From positions 1 to 14,184 of the forward strand of contig JAJYQZ010000152.1 in NCBI GenBank assembly GCA_021794335.1: a DNA stretch of 14,184 nt, given 5' to 3'. The translations under genes were made by a program, and so were the position numbers. This DNA comes from a bacterium (GTDB lineage: Bacteria; SZUA-79; Acidulodesulfobacterales; Acidulodesulfobacteraceae). Below the pieces are notes generated by a model that was not told the origin of the DNA, did not search any database, and worked only from the letters and a program-made list of their open reading frames with translations. Shown here one piece after another: positions 6,092 to 12,540 of this stretch (position 1 is its first letter; each line of letters starts with the position of its first letter).

Positions 6092-7099
6092 ATGGAATTT
6101 GCTAAAAAAATTAAAGGAGCTGTTTTTTTTGTTGATTTGCTTGGTTTTGGGGCATTGACTCAAAATAAATTAGACTTAAAGGATGTTCATTTTGAACCAT
6201 GGTTAAAATCTCTAAAAAAAGAACCAGATTTTATTGAATATTCAAACCAGTTTTTAGCGGCGTCTATTTTAGCTACTTTCAGGAATATATTAAAAAATAT
6301 GGACAATTATTTTAAAGCTGTTAAAGTGGCGCAGCTTTCTGATTGCGCATTCGCATGGTCTAAAAATATATCCGATGTGGTTATATTTGCTAATAATTTT
6401 ATGACAAGAGCAAATTATAAAGGCTTATTATGCAGGGGAGGGTTGTCCTACGGAGAAATTATAGAACCCAAAGTAAGTAATAATCTTAAACACTCGCTCG
6501 GTAAATTTATTCTGGGAGAAGCCGTTTCAAATGCTGTAAAACTCGAAGGAACGCCAAAAGGTTGTAGGATCTTAATAAATAAAGAATTACCCATTGAATT
6601 AAATAAAGAAGACGAAAATTTTTATATCCAAATACAGCATATGTTTCAGCCATTTACAAACCCCATTGATTACTCTATTTATGATGAATTTAAATGGTAT
6701 TTAATTCCAATGTTAAAGAAAAAAATTAATACGATTAATATTTCAATTAAAAATAAGGTTAAATATACGCAGGAAAGATTAAAAATTGCCGCAAATTTAA
6801 AATACGGAACAAAATTTCTTTGGAATGATTCTTCCAATGAAGGCCGTACGCATATAAAAGCAAGTTTAGATTTCTTAACCTATTATGATGATAAAATTTT
6901 TAAAATATGGCATGATTTCCGCTGGGAATCGACAGATTATGATCTCAGAGACGATTCTCTTAGGTCTGATGGTCGCCTTAAACATTTAAAAGAAGTAATA
7001 AAAAATTTTAGACACTACAAATCTGTAGAAGAAAATAATACCGAAAGTAAAATCGAAAGAATCTTTCATGATATTCTTAATAAGAAGATAATGAAATAA
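6092..7099 (+). CDS. class III nucleotide-cyclase-like protein
   Basis: The N-terminal half of this 335-aa protein has the layout of a class III nucleotidyl cyclase. VFFVDLLGFG (11-20) carries the first metal-binding Asp (D15), VAQLSDCAFAWS (79-90) the second (D84), CRGGLSYGE (114-122) follows, and LGEAVSNAVKLEG (141-153) is the helix that closes the fold. Residues from about 165 form a Lys-rich C-terminal part I do not recognise. No membrane segment or signal peptide is present. Cyclases of this compact type occur in housekeeping signalling and in Pycsar phage defence, where they make cCMP or cUMP for a neighbouring effector. The next gene is a membrane protein, but 461 nt of relic DNA separates them. 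The start lacks an SD; a TATAAT (6045-6050) is the likely -10. The nucleotide product is unknown. Confidence 0.6.
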   Translation: MEFAKKIKGAVFFVDLLGFGALTQNKLDLKDVHFEPWLKSLKKEPDFIEYSNQFLAASILATFRNILKNMDNYFKAVKVAQLSDCAFAWSKNISDVVIFANNFMTRANYKGLLCRGGLSYGEIIEPKVSNNLKHSLGKFILGEAVSNAVKLEGTPKGCRILINKELPIELNKEDENFYIQIQHMFQPFTNPIDYSIYDEFKWYLIPMLKKKINTINISIKNKVKYTQERLKIAANLKYGTKFLWNDSSNEGRTHIKASLDFLTYYDDKIFKIWHDFRWESTDYDLRDDSLRSDGRLKHLKEVIKNFRHYKSVEENNTESKIERIFHDILNKKIMK

Positions 7100-7162
7100 T
7101 CGCTTGTTTTATTGACTTATAAAATCGTATATAGAATGAAAATTAAGAAAGTTTGAGAAATT

Positions 7163-7225
7163 ATGGAGATTAAATATATAGACTTATTTTAAGGCATAGG
7201 CGGCTTCAGAATAGCCGCTATGTAG
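7163..7225 (+). pseudogene. dead N-terminus of a C5-cytosine DNA methyltransferase
   Basis: From the ATG at 7163 the frame reads MEIKYIDLF, stop, GIGGFRIAAM, stop. This matches the start and motif I (DLFxGIGGFR) of Dcm-type cytosine-5 methyltransferases with the usual Ala codon replaced by TAA and the rest of the gene gone. Similarity fades before the 29-bp repeat at 7248. It is a clear relic of an earlier restriction-modification or orphan methylase cargo. Confidence 0.75.
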
Positions 7226-7247
7226 GTTTTTAAAAGTCAAAACATTA

Positions 7248-7276
7248 TAAGAAAAGTTATTTGATTTATTTTATTC
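7248..7276 (+). repeat. 29-bp imperfect direct repeat, copy A
   Basis: TAAGAAAAG followed by a TGATTTATTTTATTC end. It matches 9018-9046 at 27 of 29 positions in the same orientation. Together the copies flank the IS relic, the YIP1-like gene and an integrase C-terminal relic. The cytosine-methyltransferase relic ends at this copy. Confidence 0.6.
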
Positions 7277-7290
7277 CCTACTGAGACCGT

Positions 7291-7464
7291 TTAAAATTCC
7301 GTGTCAGCCTGATACTTACGCTTTGATAAACCTATCAAATTCTTATCGACAACTTTTACGGCGGCAGTCAAATCTTTTATTTATAAAAAAACTATTGTAA
7401 ATATTTTTATATTATACTTTAATAAAATTTAAGCATTAAAACTTACTGGCTGACACAGAATTTT
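7291..7464. mobile_element. IS relic or MITE-like element with 17-bp inverted repeats
   Basis: AAAATTCCGTGTCAGCC (7293-7309) and the reverse complement of 7448-7464 agree at 16 of 17 positions, enclosing 172 bp. On the - strand the inner DNA reads for about 29 codons and ends in KRKYQADTEF with the stop at 7291-7293, so the coding end runs into the inverted repeat, as in an internally deleted insertion sequence. A further partial copy of the end motif (CTGACACGGAAT, 7475-7486) lies just outside. The style recalls IS256-type ends, but I cannot fix the family. Confidence 0.55.
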
Positions 7465-7560
7465 GAACACTACCCTGACACGGAATATCTAAGCGTTTCC
7501 TATAAGGTTGGTTCCATCTAAAGATGAATCATAATTTTTATTTTTGAGTATGATTTTGAT

Positions 7561-8808
7561 ATGAGTGAGAAATTTACTGACTGGATGAAGTTTTTTATTT
7601 ATGATTTGCCGGCGTATATTATTAATTATTTTAAGACTTTTTTTGTCTTATTATTTCACCCTAGGCGAACCTTCAAAAACCTTTCTGCATTAGATTTAAT
7701 GGGGCCCAAAGAATTTTTATTTATTAATATATTGCTACTGTATTTCATCGGGAAGATTATCGGTTACAAATTTCCTCATTTCCCTTTTAAAATACCAAAG
7801 GAAGCATTGCAGATTCCATTCTTTTATGGCTTATCTACTTTCCTTTTATTGCTTCTCAGATTTACAATCGGAATATTAATATTTTCATTCTTACTCGGAT
7901 TATTTCTAAAAATAATTAATGGCACTAAAAATTTTATTTCGATTTATTTTCCTATTTTTTGTTATAGCACCGTTGTTTATATCCCTTTTATTTTAATAGA
8001 ACACGCTCTCAATAAATCTTATTCTTCTATTGGAATTAATGTTTTGTCAAATATATTTTCGGGAATTCATGTCAATGGTGTAAAAATCATTCTTGAATTT
8101 TTGCCGTATCCGTTAATACGATTCGCTCTATTATTGTGGTGGTTATATTTAATTTACATTGGTCTTAAGTTTATTATCAATAAAAATAAAATAAAGTGGG
8201 CAATCGTATTGAGTTATGTATCCTTTTTAATTATTCAATTGTTTGTTGCTGTAATTGCTTTTATTGCGCTGAACTATTCTACTTACAAAGATGCACATTT
8301 AGTTTATCTAAATGAGACTGGAAAAACTAATTTTATAGGAAATCCTCCTAATTATATTAATGCTGCAATTTTAACAGGAAAAATTGCTCATAACAAGGAC
8401 TTCCCTAAATATATAAGATATATTTATACCTTGCGTGAAACAGTTTATTGGATGGCCATTTATAAAGCAAACGGTAAAATTGTTTCGAGAGCCCTAAAAG
8501 ATTTCAAGGAAAAGAATTATATAGATGTTCAAAATATTTTAAATTTAGAATTAGAAAATTGTTCGATTCATAACTTAATTTATTGCCCTATGCTTAAAGA
8601 ATTTTTGAAAGAAAGCGACAAACTTAGAGGGTCTGCTAATTTTGTTGATTTTAAGAAGAGATTTTTAAATATCACTTTATATACTAATTTATTTGGAATA
8701 GAATCTGGACATGTGACAACAACATTCGATATTAATAAAATAAGTCCAGAGCAAGTAAATATAACGATACACTTGCCGATACCGAGTTTAATATCATTAT
8801 TCCCATAA
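7561..8808 (+). CDS. YIP1-like multi-pass membrane protein
   Basis: The product is 415 aa. The N-terminus (FKTFFVLLFHPRRTFKNL) and the membrane core resemble bacterial YIP1-family proteins, inner-membrane proteins of poorly known role. About five hydrophobic segments lie at residues 50-70, 85-115, 125-148, 183-206 and 212-238. A soluble C-terminal region of about 175 residues, rich in Lys and Asn, follows and is not recognised; it could be a sensor or effector domain. The gene is bracketed by an IS relic upstream and an integrase relic downstream, and by the 29-bp repeats, so it looks like transferred cargo. No SD is visible before the ATG. An effector role for the cyclase-like gene upstream is possible but unsupported by spacing. 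Confidence 0.6.
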   Translation: MSEKFTDWMKFFIYDLPAYIINYFKTFFVLLFHPRRTFKNLSALDLMGPKEFLFINILLLYFIGKIIGYKFPHFPFKIPKEALQIPFFYGLSTFLLLLLRFTIGILIFSFLLGLFLKIINGTKNFISIYFPIFCYSTVVYIPFILIEHALNKSYSSIGINVLSNIFSGIHVNGVKIILEFLPYPLIRFALLLWWLYLIYIGLKFIINKNKIKWAIVLSYVSFLIIQLFVAVIAFIALNYSTYKDAHLVYLNETGKTNFIGNPPNYINAAILTGKIAHNKDFPKYIRYIYTLRETVYWMAIYKANGKIVSRALKDFKEKNYIDVQNILNLELENCSIHNLIYCPMLKEFLKESDKLRGSANFVDFKKRFLNITLYTNLFGIESGHVTTTFDINKISPEQVNITIHLPIPSLISLFP

Positions 8809-8865
8809 TCTCTATGACACCTTTTTAAGGCTTGAATTTGTAGGTCTGATGGATTTCTTGTTTTT

Positions 8866-9020
8866 TTATTCTTCCGGTTCATCTTCGCCAAACGCTTCAT
8901 CCAGCTTAGCCCTGAGAGCATTAGGGCTCAAATGCTTATACCTTTCCGACATTTTTTCTGACATGTGTCCTGCGGCGTCCCGAATAAATTTTGACTCTAC
9001 CCCTGCATGGAAGCGACTAA
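8866..9020 (-). pseudogene. tyrosine recombinase, C-terminal relic
   Basis: Ahead of the stop at 8866-8868, the - strand frame reads LSRFHAGVESKFIRDAAGHM and then SEKMSERYKHLSPNALRAKL, ending in an acidic tail. This is the last catalytic block of a phage-type tyrosine recombinase: the [A/S]SRFHxAGV helix after the HxxR box, the GH motif and the nucleophile Tyr in SERYKHLSP. Everything N-terminal is missing, and the similarity starts right at the 29-bp repeat copy B. It is therefore a truncated relic of a further integrase, distinct from the complete one at 12842. Confidence 0.8.
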
Positions 9021-9046
9021 GAAAAGGTATCTGATTTATTTTATTC
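9018..9046 (+). repeat. 29-bp imperfect direct repeat, copy B
   Basis: Second copy of the 7248-7276 repeat (27/29). It sits exactly at the broken edge of the integrase C-terminal relic and also covers the stop of the small frame at 9041-9157. Confidence 0.6.
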
Positions 9047-9157
9047 TTTATATCGACTTTTTTTACAGCCAGTCCCCATTACAAAAGGCGTGCTTTTGTA
9101 AGCGCAAATAAAAATATCATAACCGGTTCTGTCGAGTGTTTTCTCTAATTCTTCCAT
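9041..9157 (-). CDS. small hypothetical ORF (38 aa)
   Basis: From the ATG at 9157 the frame encodes 38 residues including DRTGYDIFICAYKSTPFVMG and ends at TAA 9041-9043. The amino-acid order is unusually protein-like for so short a frame in AT-rich DNA, but no SD is obvious and I know no family. The C-terminus runs into the 29-bp repeat, so it may be the beginning of a longer gene cut by the rearrangement. Confidence 0.3.
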   Translation of the reverse strand: MEELEKTLDRTGYDIFICAYKSTPFVMGTGCKKSRYKE

Positions 9158-9233
9158 TTTTCATTCTTTTTCTTTAATCCCGTCTTTGTATTTATTGGTG
9201 GAAACGGGGTCTTAGAATGTGGACGAGGCGATG

Positions 9234-9641
9234 TCAACCATAAGCCATTCCTCTAAAATTATAGACCGTTGCGTCGCCATGTTTTGATTCTAAATCTAAT
9301 TTTATAACTTCCGTAAAATCGCTAATGGCATCCTCATATTTTTTTAACTCATAGCAACCTTGTCCTCTTCGCATATACATATAAGCACATCTTGGATAAT
9401 CAGGATAGATTCCCTTATTCGTCAATTTCAGTTCAATTATATAATCATTAATAGCTTCAAGGGAATGCTCTAGACCTAAAGCAGCAAAAGTCATACCTCT
9501 AAAATTGTATGCTTCTGAATTTTTATTATTTATTTTTAAAAATTTAGAAAAATTTTCATTAGCTTTTTTATAAAATCTTAAATAAAAAAGTATAATGCCG
9601 ATATAATAATTTATTTTTATTATTAATTGCTGTTTGTTCAT
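9234..9641 (-). CDS. TPR-repeat protein, apparently C-terminally truncated
   Basis: The 135-aa product carries tetratricopeptide repeats: FYKKANENFSKFLKINNKNS, AYNFRGMTFAALG...SLEAINDYIIEL, and YMRRGQGCYELKKYEDAISD followed by FTEVIKLD. A fourth repeat begins with VYNFRGMAYG and is cut by TGA in its first helix. The stop therefore breaks a repeat, and the gene once was probably longer. TPRs mediate protein-protein contacts, and no partner can be read from sequence. The N-terminus has a hydrophobic patch (YYIGIILFYLRFY) but no clear signal peptide. It lies 72 nt downstream of the restriction gene on the same strand and could be read from that operon, without an evident link to restriction. Confidence 0.65.
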   Translation of the reverse strand: MNKQQLIIKINYYIGIILFYLRFYKKANENFSKFLKINNKNSEAYNFRGMTFAALGLEHSLEAINDYIIELKLTNKGIYPDYPRCAYMYMRRGQGCYELKKYEDAISDFTEVIKLDLESKHGDATVYNFRGMAYG

Positions 9642-9713
9642 ATCCTAAAATCCAGTAAATAAATATTATTCAAATTCCATACTGGCATATTTATTGTTTT
9701 GTACAACAAAAAT

Positions 9714-10508
9714 CTATATAATCACTTTAGCTTTTTCATAAAGCAAAGGAAGCGTGTTCTGCCTCATCCTAAATTTCGTTCCATGATTGTGTCCTGTGCG
9801 GGCATCGAAATCTACCAATATTTTTCCGTCTTCGATTGCTTTTAAAAAACTCTTGAAATTAAACTTCTGCAACATCATAACTTTCGAATATTTATAAAAC
9901 TCTTTAGTTTTCTCCTTTTTAACTTCCGCCTGAACATAAAAACAATTTAAAAGTTTTGTTCCTGCTTTATGTTCTAAATCATCAAAGCCCCAATATGGTT
10001 GCGGATCTAATTCCCCAAGTCCTATATTTTCCTTAACCGTCTTAAGCCAATCGGCATGCCTTATATCAACGGCTTTGGCGTCAAAAGAAATTAAAACTTT
10101 TCTTTCTTTCCTGTCTATAACTACCATAAAACCACGGTCGCTCCTCGACAACCCATGTATGGTCTGTCGGAAACTCATTTCATTTTTAGGATAAAGCTTA
10201 CCCGCTTCTTTATGCGGCCAACCGTATTTTTGCAAAAAGACTTGCGGAACGAAACGAATAGCTCTCGGGGATGGCTCCGTATGGAATAAAGTGGTAAGAG
10301 ATGTGGAGTTAATGCGTTGCGATTTAAGTTCCCATTCTGCGGCATTGGGAATCGGCAAATTATTTTCTTTGATACTGAGCAGATCTTCCAAGGTATTTCC
10401 TATTCCGCCGTGGTTTCCTTTGCGGGCGTTTGGAATCCAGCCTATAGCGTAAATTTCTTTTAATTTATCTATTAAAGTTTGTTTTGTATATATTATAGGT
10501 TTTTTCAT
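9714..10508 (-). CDS. MvaI/BcnI-family type II restriction endonuclease
   Basis: The 264-aa product is recognisably of the MvaI/BcnI family, monomeric MutH-like enzymes cutting CCWGG (MvaI) or CCSGG (BcnI). Family blocks seen are KGNHGGIGNTLEDLL (30-44), IPNAAEWELKSQR (53-65) with the catalytic E60-x-K62, and the C-terminal RTGHNHGTKFRMR (237-249), whose histidines match the region supplying the active-site His. The length suits the family. The ATG (10506-10508) overlaps the TGA of the methyltransferase gene (10505-10507) as ATGA, so it is translated after it by coupling, which keeps methylation ahead of cutting. No key residue is missing. Exact specificity cannot be read from the sequence. 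Confidence 0.88.
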   Translation of the reverse strand: MKKPIIYTKQTLIDKLKEIYAIGWIPNARKGNHGGIGNTLEDLLSIKENNLPIPNAAEWELKSQRINSTSLTTLFHTEPSPRAIRFVPQVFLQKYGWPHKEAGKLYPKNEMSFRQTIHGLSRSDRGFMVVIDRKERKVLISFDAKAVDIRHADWLKTVKENIGLGELDPQPYWGFDDLEHKAGTKLLNCFYVQAEVKKEKTKEFYKYSKVMMLQKFNFKSFLKAIEDGKILVDFDARTGHNHGTKFRMRQNTLPLLYEKAKVII

Positions 10509-11281
10509 ACTGCAGAAAAGAGCTTGCCTTGGGATAAATGTTTTTTAATCCGTTCTTCCGCCATACCGCAATATTCGGGAGATAATTCAATGCCTATATA
10601 GTCCCTGTTAAAATTAATTGCTGAAATAGCAGTTGTTCCGGAACCCATAAACGGGTCTAAAACGATTTTGGCATCGGTTGAAGATATAATCCTATCAATA
10701 AGGCTAACGGGAAATGCGGCAGGGTGGTCGTTTTTCATCTCTTGCGTAAATTCCCAAACATCACCGTAACTGTTAGCTTTGCAGGCGAGTTTAAACTTCG
10801 GTTTCGCAATAAGGTAGATAACCTCGTAGGTTGGTAAAAAATAACCTGGATTAAAATTTAATCCTCCTTTTCTTTTCCATATAATAATTTGCCTTACGGG
10901 AAAACCTGAAACTATGTCCTGTCTATCCTGTAAGAGTCCTGCCTGAACGCGCCATTTATGATTGTAGAAAATAGCCCCTGAATCCGGAATTATCCTAAAC
11001 ATTTCTTTAAGGCAATCCCTTTGCCATTTTACGTATTTGTCATGAGGCATACAATCATTGTGGTGGGAATAGCCTTTCTGAAGGGCGGCATTCGCCCATT
11101 TGCCTCCGCGGCCGTCTTTCATTCCGTTACCGGTGGAGTTTTTTAAATTATAGGGTGGCGAGGTAATAACTAAATCAACGGAGCTGTCGGGGATTTGCTT
11201 TATAATATTTACGGCATCTCCGCAAACTATTTTATTTGTAAAGTCTTCAGGAAAACGAAGTTCAGCAGAACTTAATTTCAT
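10505..11281 (-). CDS. beta-class DNA methyltransferase (probably N4-cytosine)
   Basis: This 258-aa enzyme is the SAM-dependent partner of the adjacent restriction endonuclease. Motif IV is TSPPYN (40-45), near the N-terminus, and the SAM-binding motif I is LDPFMGSGTTA (208-218), near the C-terminus. Catalytic motif before SAM motif defines the beta class. The SPPY form and an MvaI/BcnI partner favour N4-cytosine methylation of CCWGG or CCSGG, though N6-adenine enzymes with the same order exist. The HNDCMPHDKYVKWQ and IIIWKRKGG segments are typical. It is first in the operon and overlaps the nuclease gene by 4 nt. An AGGTGA upstream of the start is too far for a good SD. It appears intact. 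Confidence 0.9.
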   Translation of the reverse strand: MKLSSAELRFPEDFTNKIVCGDAVNIIKQIPDSSVDLVITSPPYNLKNSTGNGMKDGRGGKWANAALQKGYSHHNDCMPHDKYVKWQRDCLKEMFRIIPDSGAIFYNHKWRVQAGLLQDRQDIVSGFPVRQIIIWKRKGGLNFNPGYFLPTYEVIYLIAKPKFKLACKANSYGDVWEFTQEMKNDHPAAFPVSLIDRIISSTDAKIVLDPFMGSGTTAISAINFNRDYIGIELSPEYCGMAEERIKKHLSQGKLFSAV

Positions 11282-11727
11282 AACTTTAATAGTTTTATCA
11301 CCTATTTATTGTTTTTATATTCTTATTAAGCATCTCCGGTCTTTATTTTATAAATTTATCATAATACTTCTTATAATGACCAGTCAAGAAAATTCATCAC
11401 CTTGCATTTATTTTATAAACCTTAATGTGAAAAGAATGTGCCTTCAAGACTGTTTAAAGTTTATATTTCACACATCTTCCTTGCTTGAGTTTTTTGTTAT
11501 AGCTTCTGGTAATATGATGACTTCAGGCATATATAAATATACTCCTGATTTAATTATAATTTATTTTAATTATTTTGCAAAATAAATTTAAACCTAAACG
11601 ATTTAAAAAATGCAGTATGCCAAATACACTTGCCTTGCCGATGAGGGCAGATATTAGGTTCTGACTATATATTATACCACTTATATTTATATTTAAAAAA
11701 ATAATTTAATAAAACAAAACATTTTTC
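11282..11727. other. AT-rich intergenic region between divergent units
   Basis: This holds the upstream region of the restriction-modification operon (- strand) and the approach to the + strand promoter at 11728. A 69-codon frame at 11376-11585 (+) is low-complexity and lacks an SD, so I do not call it. A 20-codon - strand frame near 11530-11470 (MPEVIILPEAITKNSSKEDV), behind a CAGGAG, is protein-like but too short to call. Confidence 0.5.
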
Positions 11728-11756
11728 TTGACATTCTTTTTTTTGTTTTATAAAAT
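11728..11756 (+). promoter_or_regulatory. near-consensus sigma70 promoter
   Basis: TTGACA (11728-11733, 6/6), a 17-nt spacer of mainly T, and TAAAAT (11751-11756, 5/6). Expected start is about 11762-11764. It is the strongest promoter match in the window and faces the hairpin-rich region with no ORF behind it. Confidence 0.65.
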
Positions 11757-11781
11757 TAAAATATAATTACTGTCTTTACTC

Positions 11782-11852
11782 TATGACCTGCTCTTTCAGT
11801 GGAGCCCTTGACAAGTCATAAGCGTTATGTCGCCCTTTCAGCAACGGCATAA
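11782..11852 (+). repeat. twin hairpins with CTTTCAG in the loops
   Basis: TATGAC (11782-11787) pairs with GTCATA (11815-11820) around GCTC/GAGC (11790-11793, 11802-11805). Next, TTAT...GCC pairs with GGC...ATAA (about 11825-11852). Both apical loops carry CTTTCAG (11793-11799 and 11835-11841). Confidence 0.55.
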
Positions 11853-11889
11853 AAATTTAAAGTCTGATAATTTTGGATATTAATCACTG

Positions 11890-11922
11890 CAAAGATATGC
11901 ACCGATGGCTCGGTTATCTTTG
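11890..11922 (+). repeat. two-tier hairpin
   Basis: CAAAGATA (11890-11897) pairs with TATCTTTG (11915-11922). Inside, ACCGA (11901-11905) pairs with TCGGT (11910-11914) over a TGGC loop, leaving a 3-nt bulge on one side. Confidence 0.75.
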
Positions 11923-12005
11923 ACACATTCAATATCCCGTTTTACCCGCACTACATTCCTGCGACAGCTTTACCTTCGTCGCTAACTTTTCAAATCAAAT
12001 TAAAA

Positions 12006-12094
12006 AGAGAAAATAGAGGGAATATCGCCCGTGTCGGCAATATATCACCTTGTGGATATATTGCCTAGTCGGAATGGTTCCTCTCATTTTCTCT
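12006..12094 (+). repeat. long nested hairpin
   Basis: The outer stem AGAGAAAAT (12006-12014) pairs with ATTTTCTCT (12086-12094), continued by AGAGG/CCTCT (12015-12019, 12080-12084) with a 1-nt bulge. An inner perfect 11-bp stem GGCAATATATC/GATATATTGCC (12036-12046, 12055-12065) has an 8-nt loop. Confidence 0.8.
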
Positions 12095-12108
12095 AAAAAA
12101 CTTTAAAC

Positions 12109-12170
12109 GCAAAATATCATACAGCCGCCCTAATTTTAGTGCCATTGAAAAAAGCTGTTTGTAATTTTGC
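12109..12170 (+). repeat. hairpin with symmetric internal loop
   Basis: GCAAAAT (12109-12115) pairs with ATTTTGC (12164-12170). After a 5x5 internal loop, ACAGC (12121-12125) pairs with GCTGT (12154-12158). Confidence 0.65.
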
Positions 12171-12202
12171 CGTTGCCGACAATGAATCACCTGCGTCGGC
12201 TC

Positions 12203-12231
12203 TTCAAGTGGCGAAAAAAACGCCACTTGAA
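12203..12231 (+). repeat. perfect 11-bp hairpin with A7 loop
   Basis: TTCAAGTGGCG (12203-12213) pairs with CGCCACTTGAA (12221-12231). The loop is seven A residues. Confidence 0.85.
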
Positions 12232-12271
12232 ACATTCCCAATTAAAGCAAAATGCGCCGTAGCGAAGTGAT

Positions 12272-12302
12272 TGTCTTTATCCCGCTTGCCGGGATAAAGA
12301 CA
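12272..12302 (+). repeat. perfect 13-bp hairpin
   Basis: TGTCTTTATCCCG (12272-12284) pairs with CGGGATAAAGACA (12290-12302) over a CTTGC loop. GCAAAATGC upstream (12247-12255) and GCATTTTTGC downstream form a looser outer pairing. Confidence 0.85.
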
Positions 12303-12378
12303 TAAACAAGCGAAGCAAGCATTTTTGCCACCAATCCGTATTCAGGGCGTTAACTAATTACAAATCTTCTCTGCGCGT

Positions 12379-12432
12379 CCGCCTAAGTATAAGAATTTTT
12401 AATCGAAGATTAAAAATTATATACTGAGGCGG
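12379..12432 (+). repeat. three-tier 54-nt hairpin
   Basis: CCGCCT/AGGCGG (12379-12384, 12427-12432), GTATA/TATAC (12387-12391, 12420-12424) and AATTTTTAATC/GATTAAAAATT (12394-12404, 12408-12418) stack with small internal loops and a GAA apex. In all 22 base pairs. Confidence 0.85.
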
Positions 12433-12469
12433 TCTAATTAGGAATGCCCGGAACAGCATATAGAATCAA

Positions 12470-12494
12470 ATTACAACAACAACGTTGTTGTAAT
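12470..12494 (+). repeat. perfect 11-bp hairpin
   Basis: ATTACAACAAC (12470-12480) pairs with GTTGTTGTAAT (12484-12494) over AAC. A smaller CAATTTT/AAAATTG stem (12513-12533) follows. Confidence 0.8.
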
Positions 12495-12540
12495 CATTTC
12501 CAAAACTGACGGCAATTTTTAGCCTGAAAATTGTCTATTT

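Larger units (their letters stand above)
11763..12540 (+). ncRNA. candidate large structured non-coding RNA
   Basis: Nearly 0.8 kb behind a near-consensus promoter with no credible ORF on either strand, yet packed with inverted repeats that follow one another without overlap: 11782-11820, 11824-11852, 11890-11922, 11961-11982, 12006-12094, 12109-12170, 12203-12231, 12272-12302, 12379-12432, 12470-12494 and 12513-12533. Several are nested with internal loops, as in folded RNA rather than simple palindromic operators. Giant structured RNAs such as GOLLD and ROOL are known from phages and mobile elements, but I cannot match this one to a class. The 3' end is unclear, since no canonical terminator is seen before the recombinase gene. 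Strand is set by the promoter only. Folded-DNA functions are the alternative. Confidence 0.45.

Noticed and set aside
8849..9034. 61-codon + frame
   Set aside because: It is the antisense of the integrase C-terminal relic, which has clear motifs on the - strand.
9183..9215. Terminator between the TPR gene and the small ORF (CCCGT...ACGGG)
   Set aside because: Only five pairs across a loop of about 20 nt and no T-run; too weak.
11376..11585. 69-codon + frame between the R-M operon and the promoter
   Set aside because: Low-complexity hydrophobic/aromatic composition typical of translated AT-rich DNA, no SD, no family.
11763..12540. CRISPR array, integron attC array, group II intron or retron as explanation for the inverted repeats
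   Set aside because: No regular direct repeat and spacer, no attC core boxes, no group II domain V-like sequence, and no reverse transcriptase in the window.
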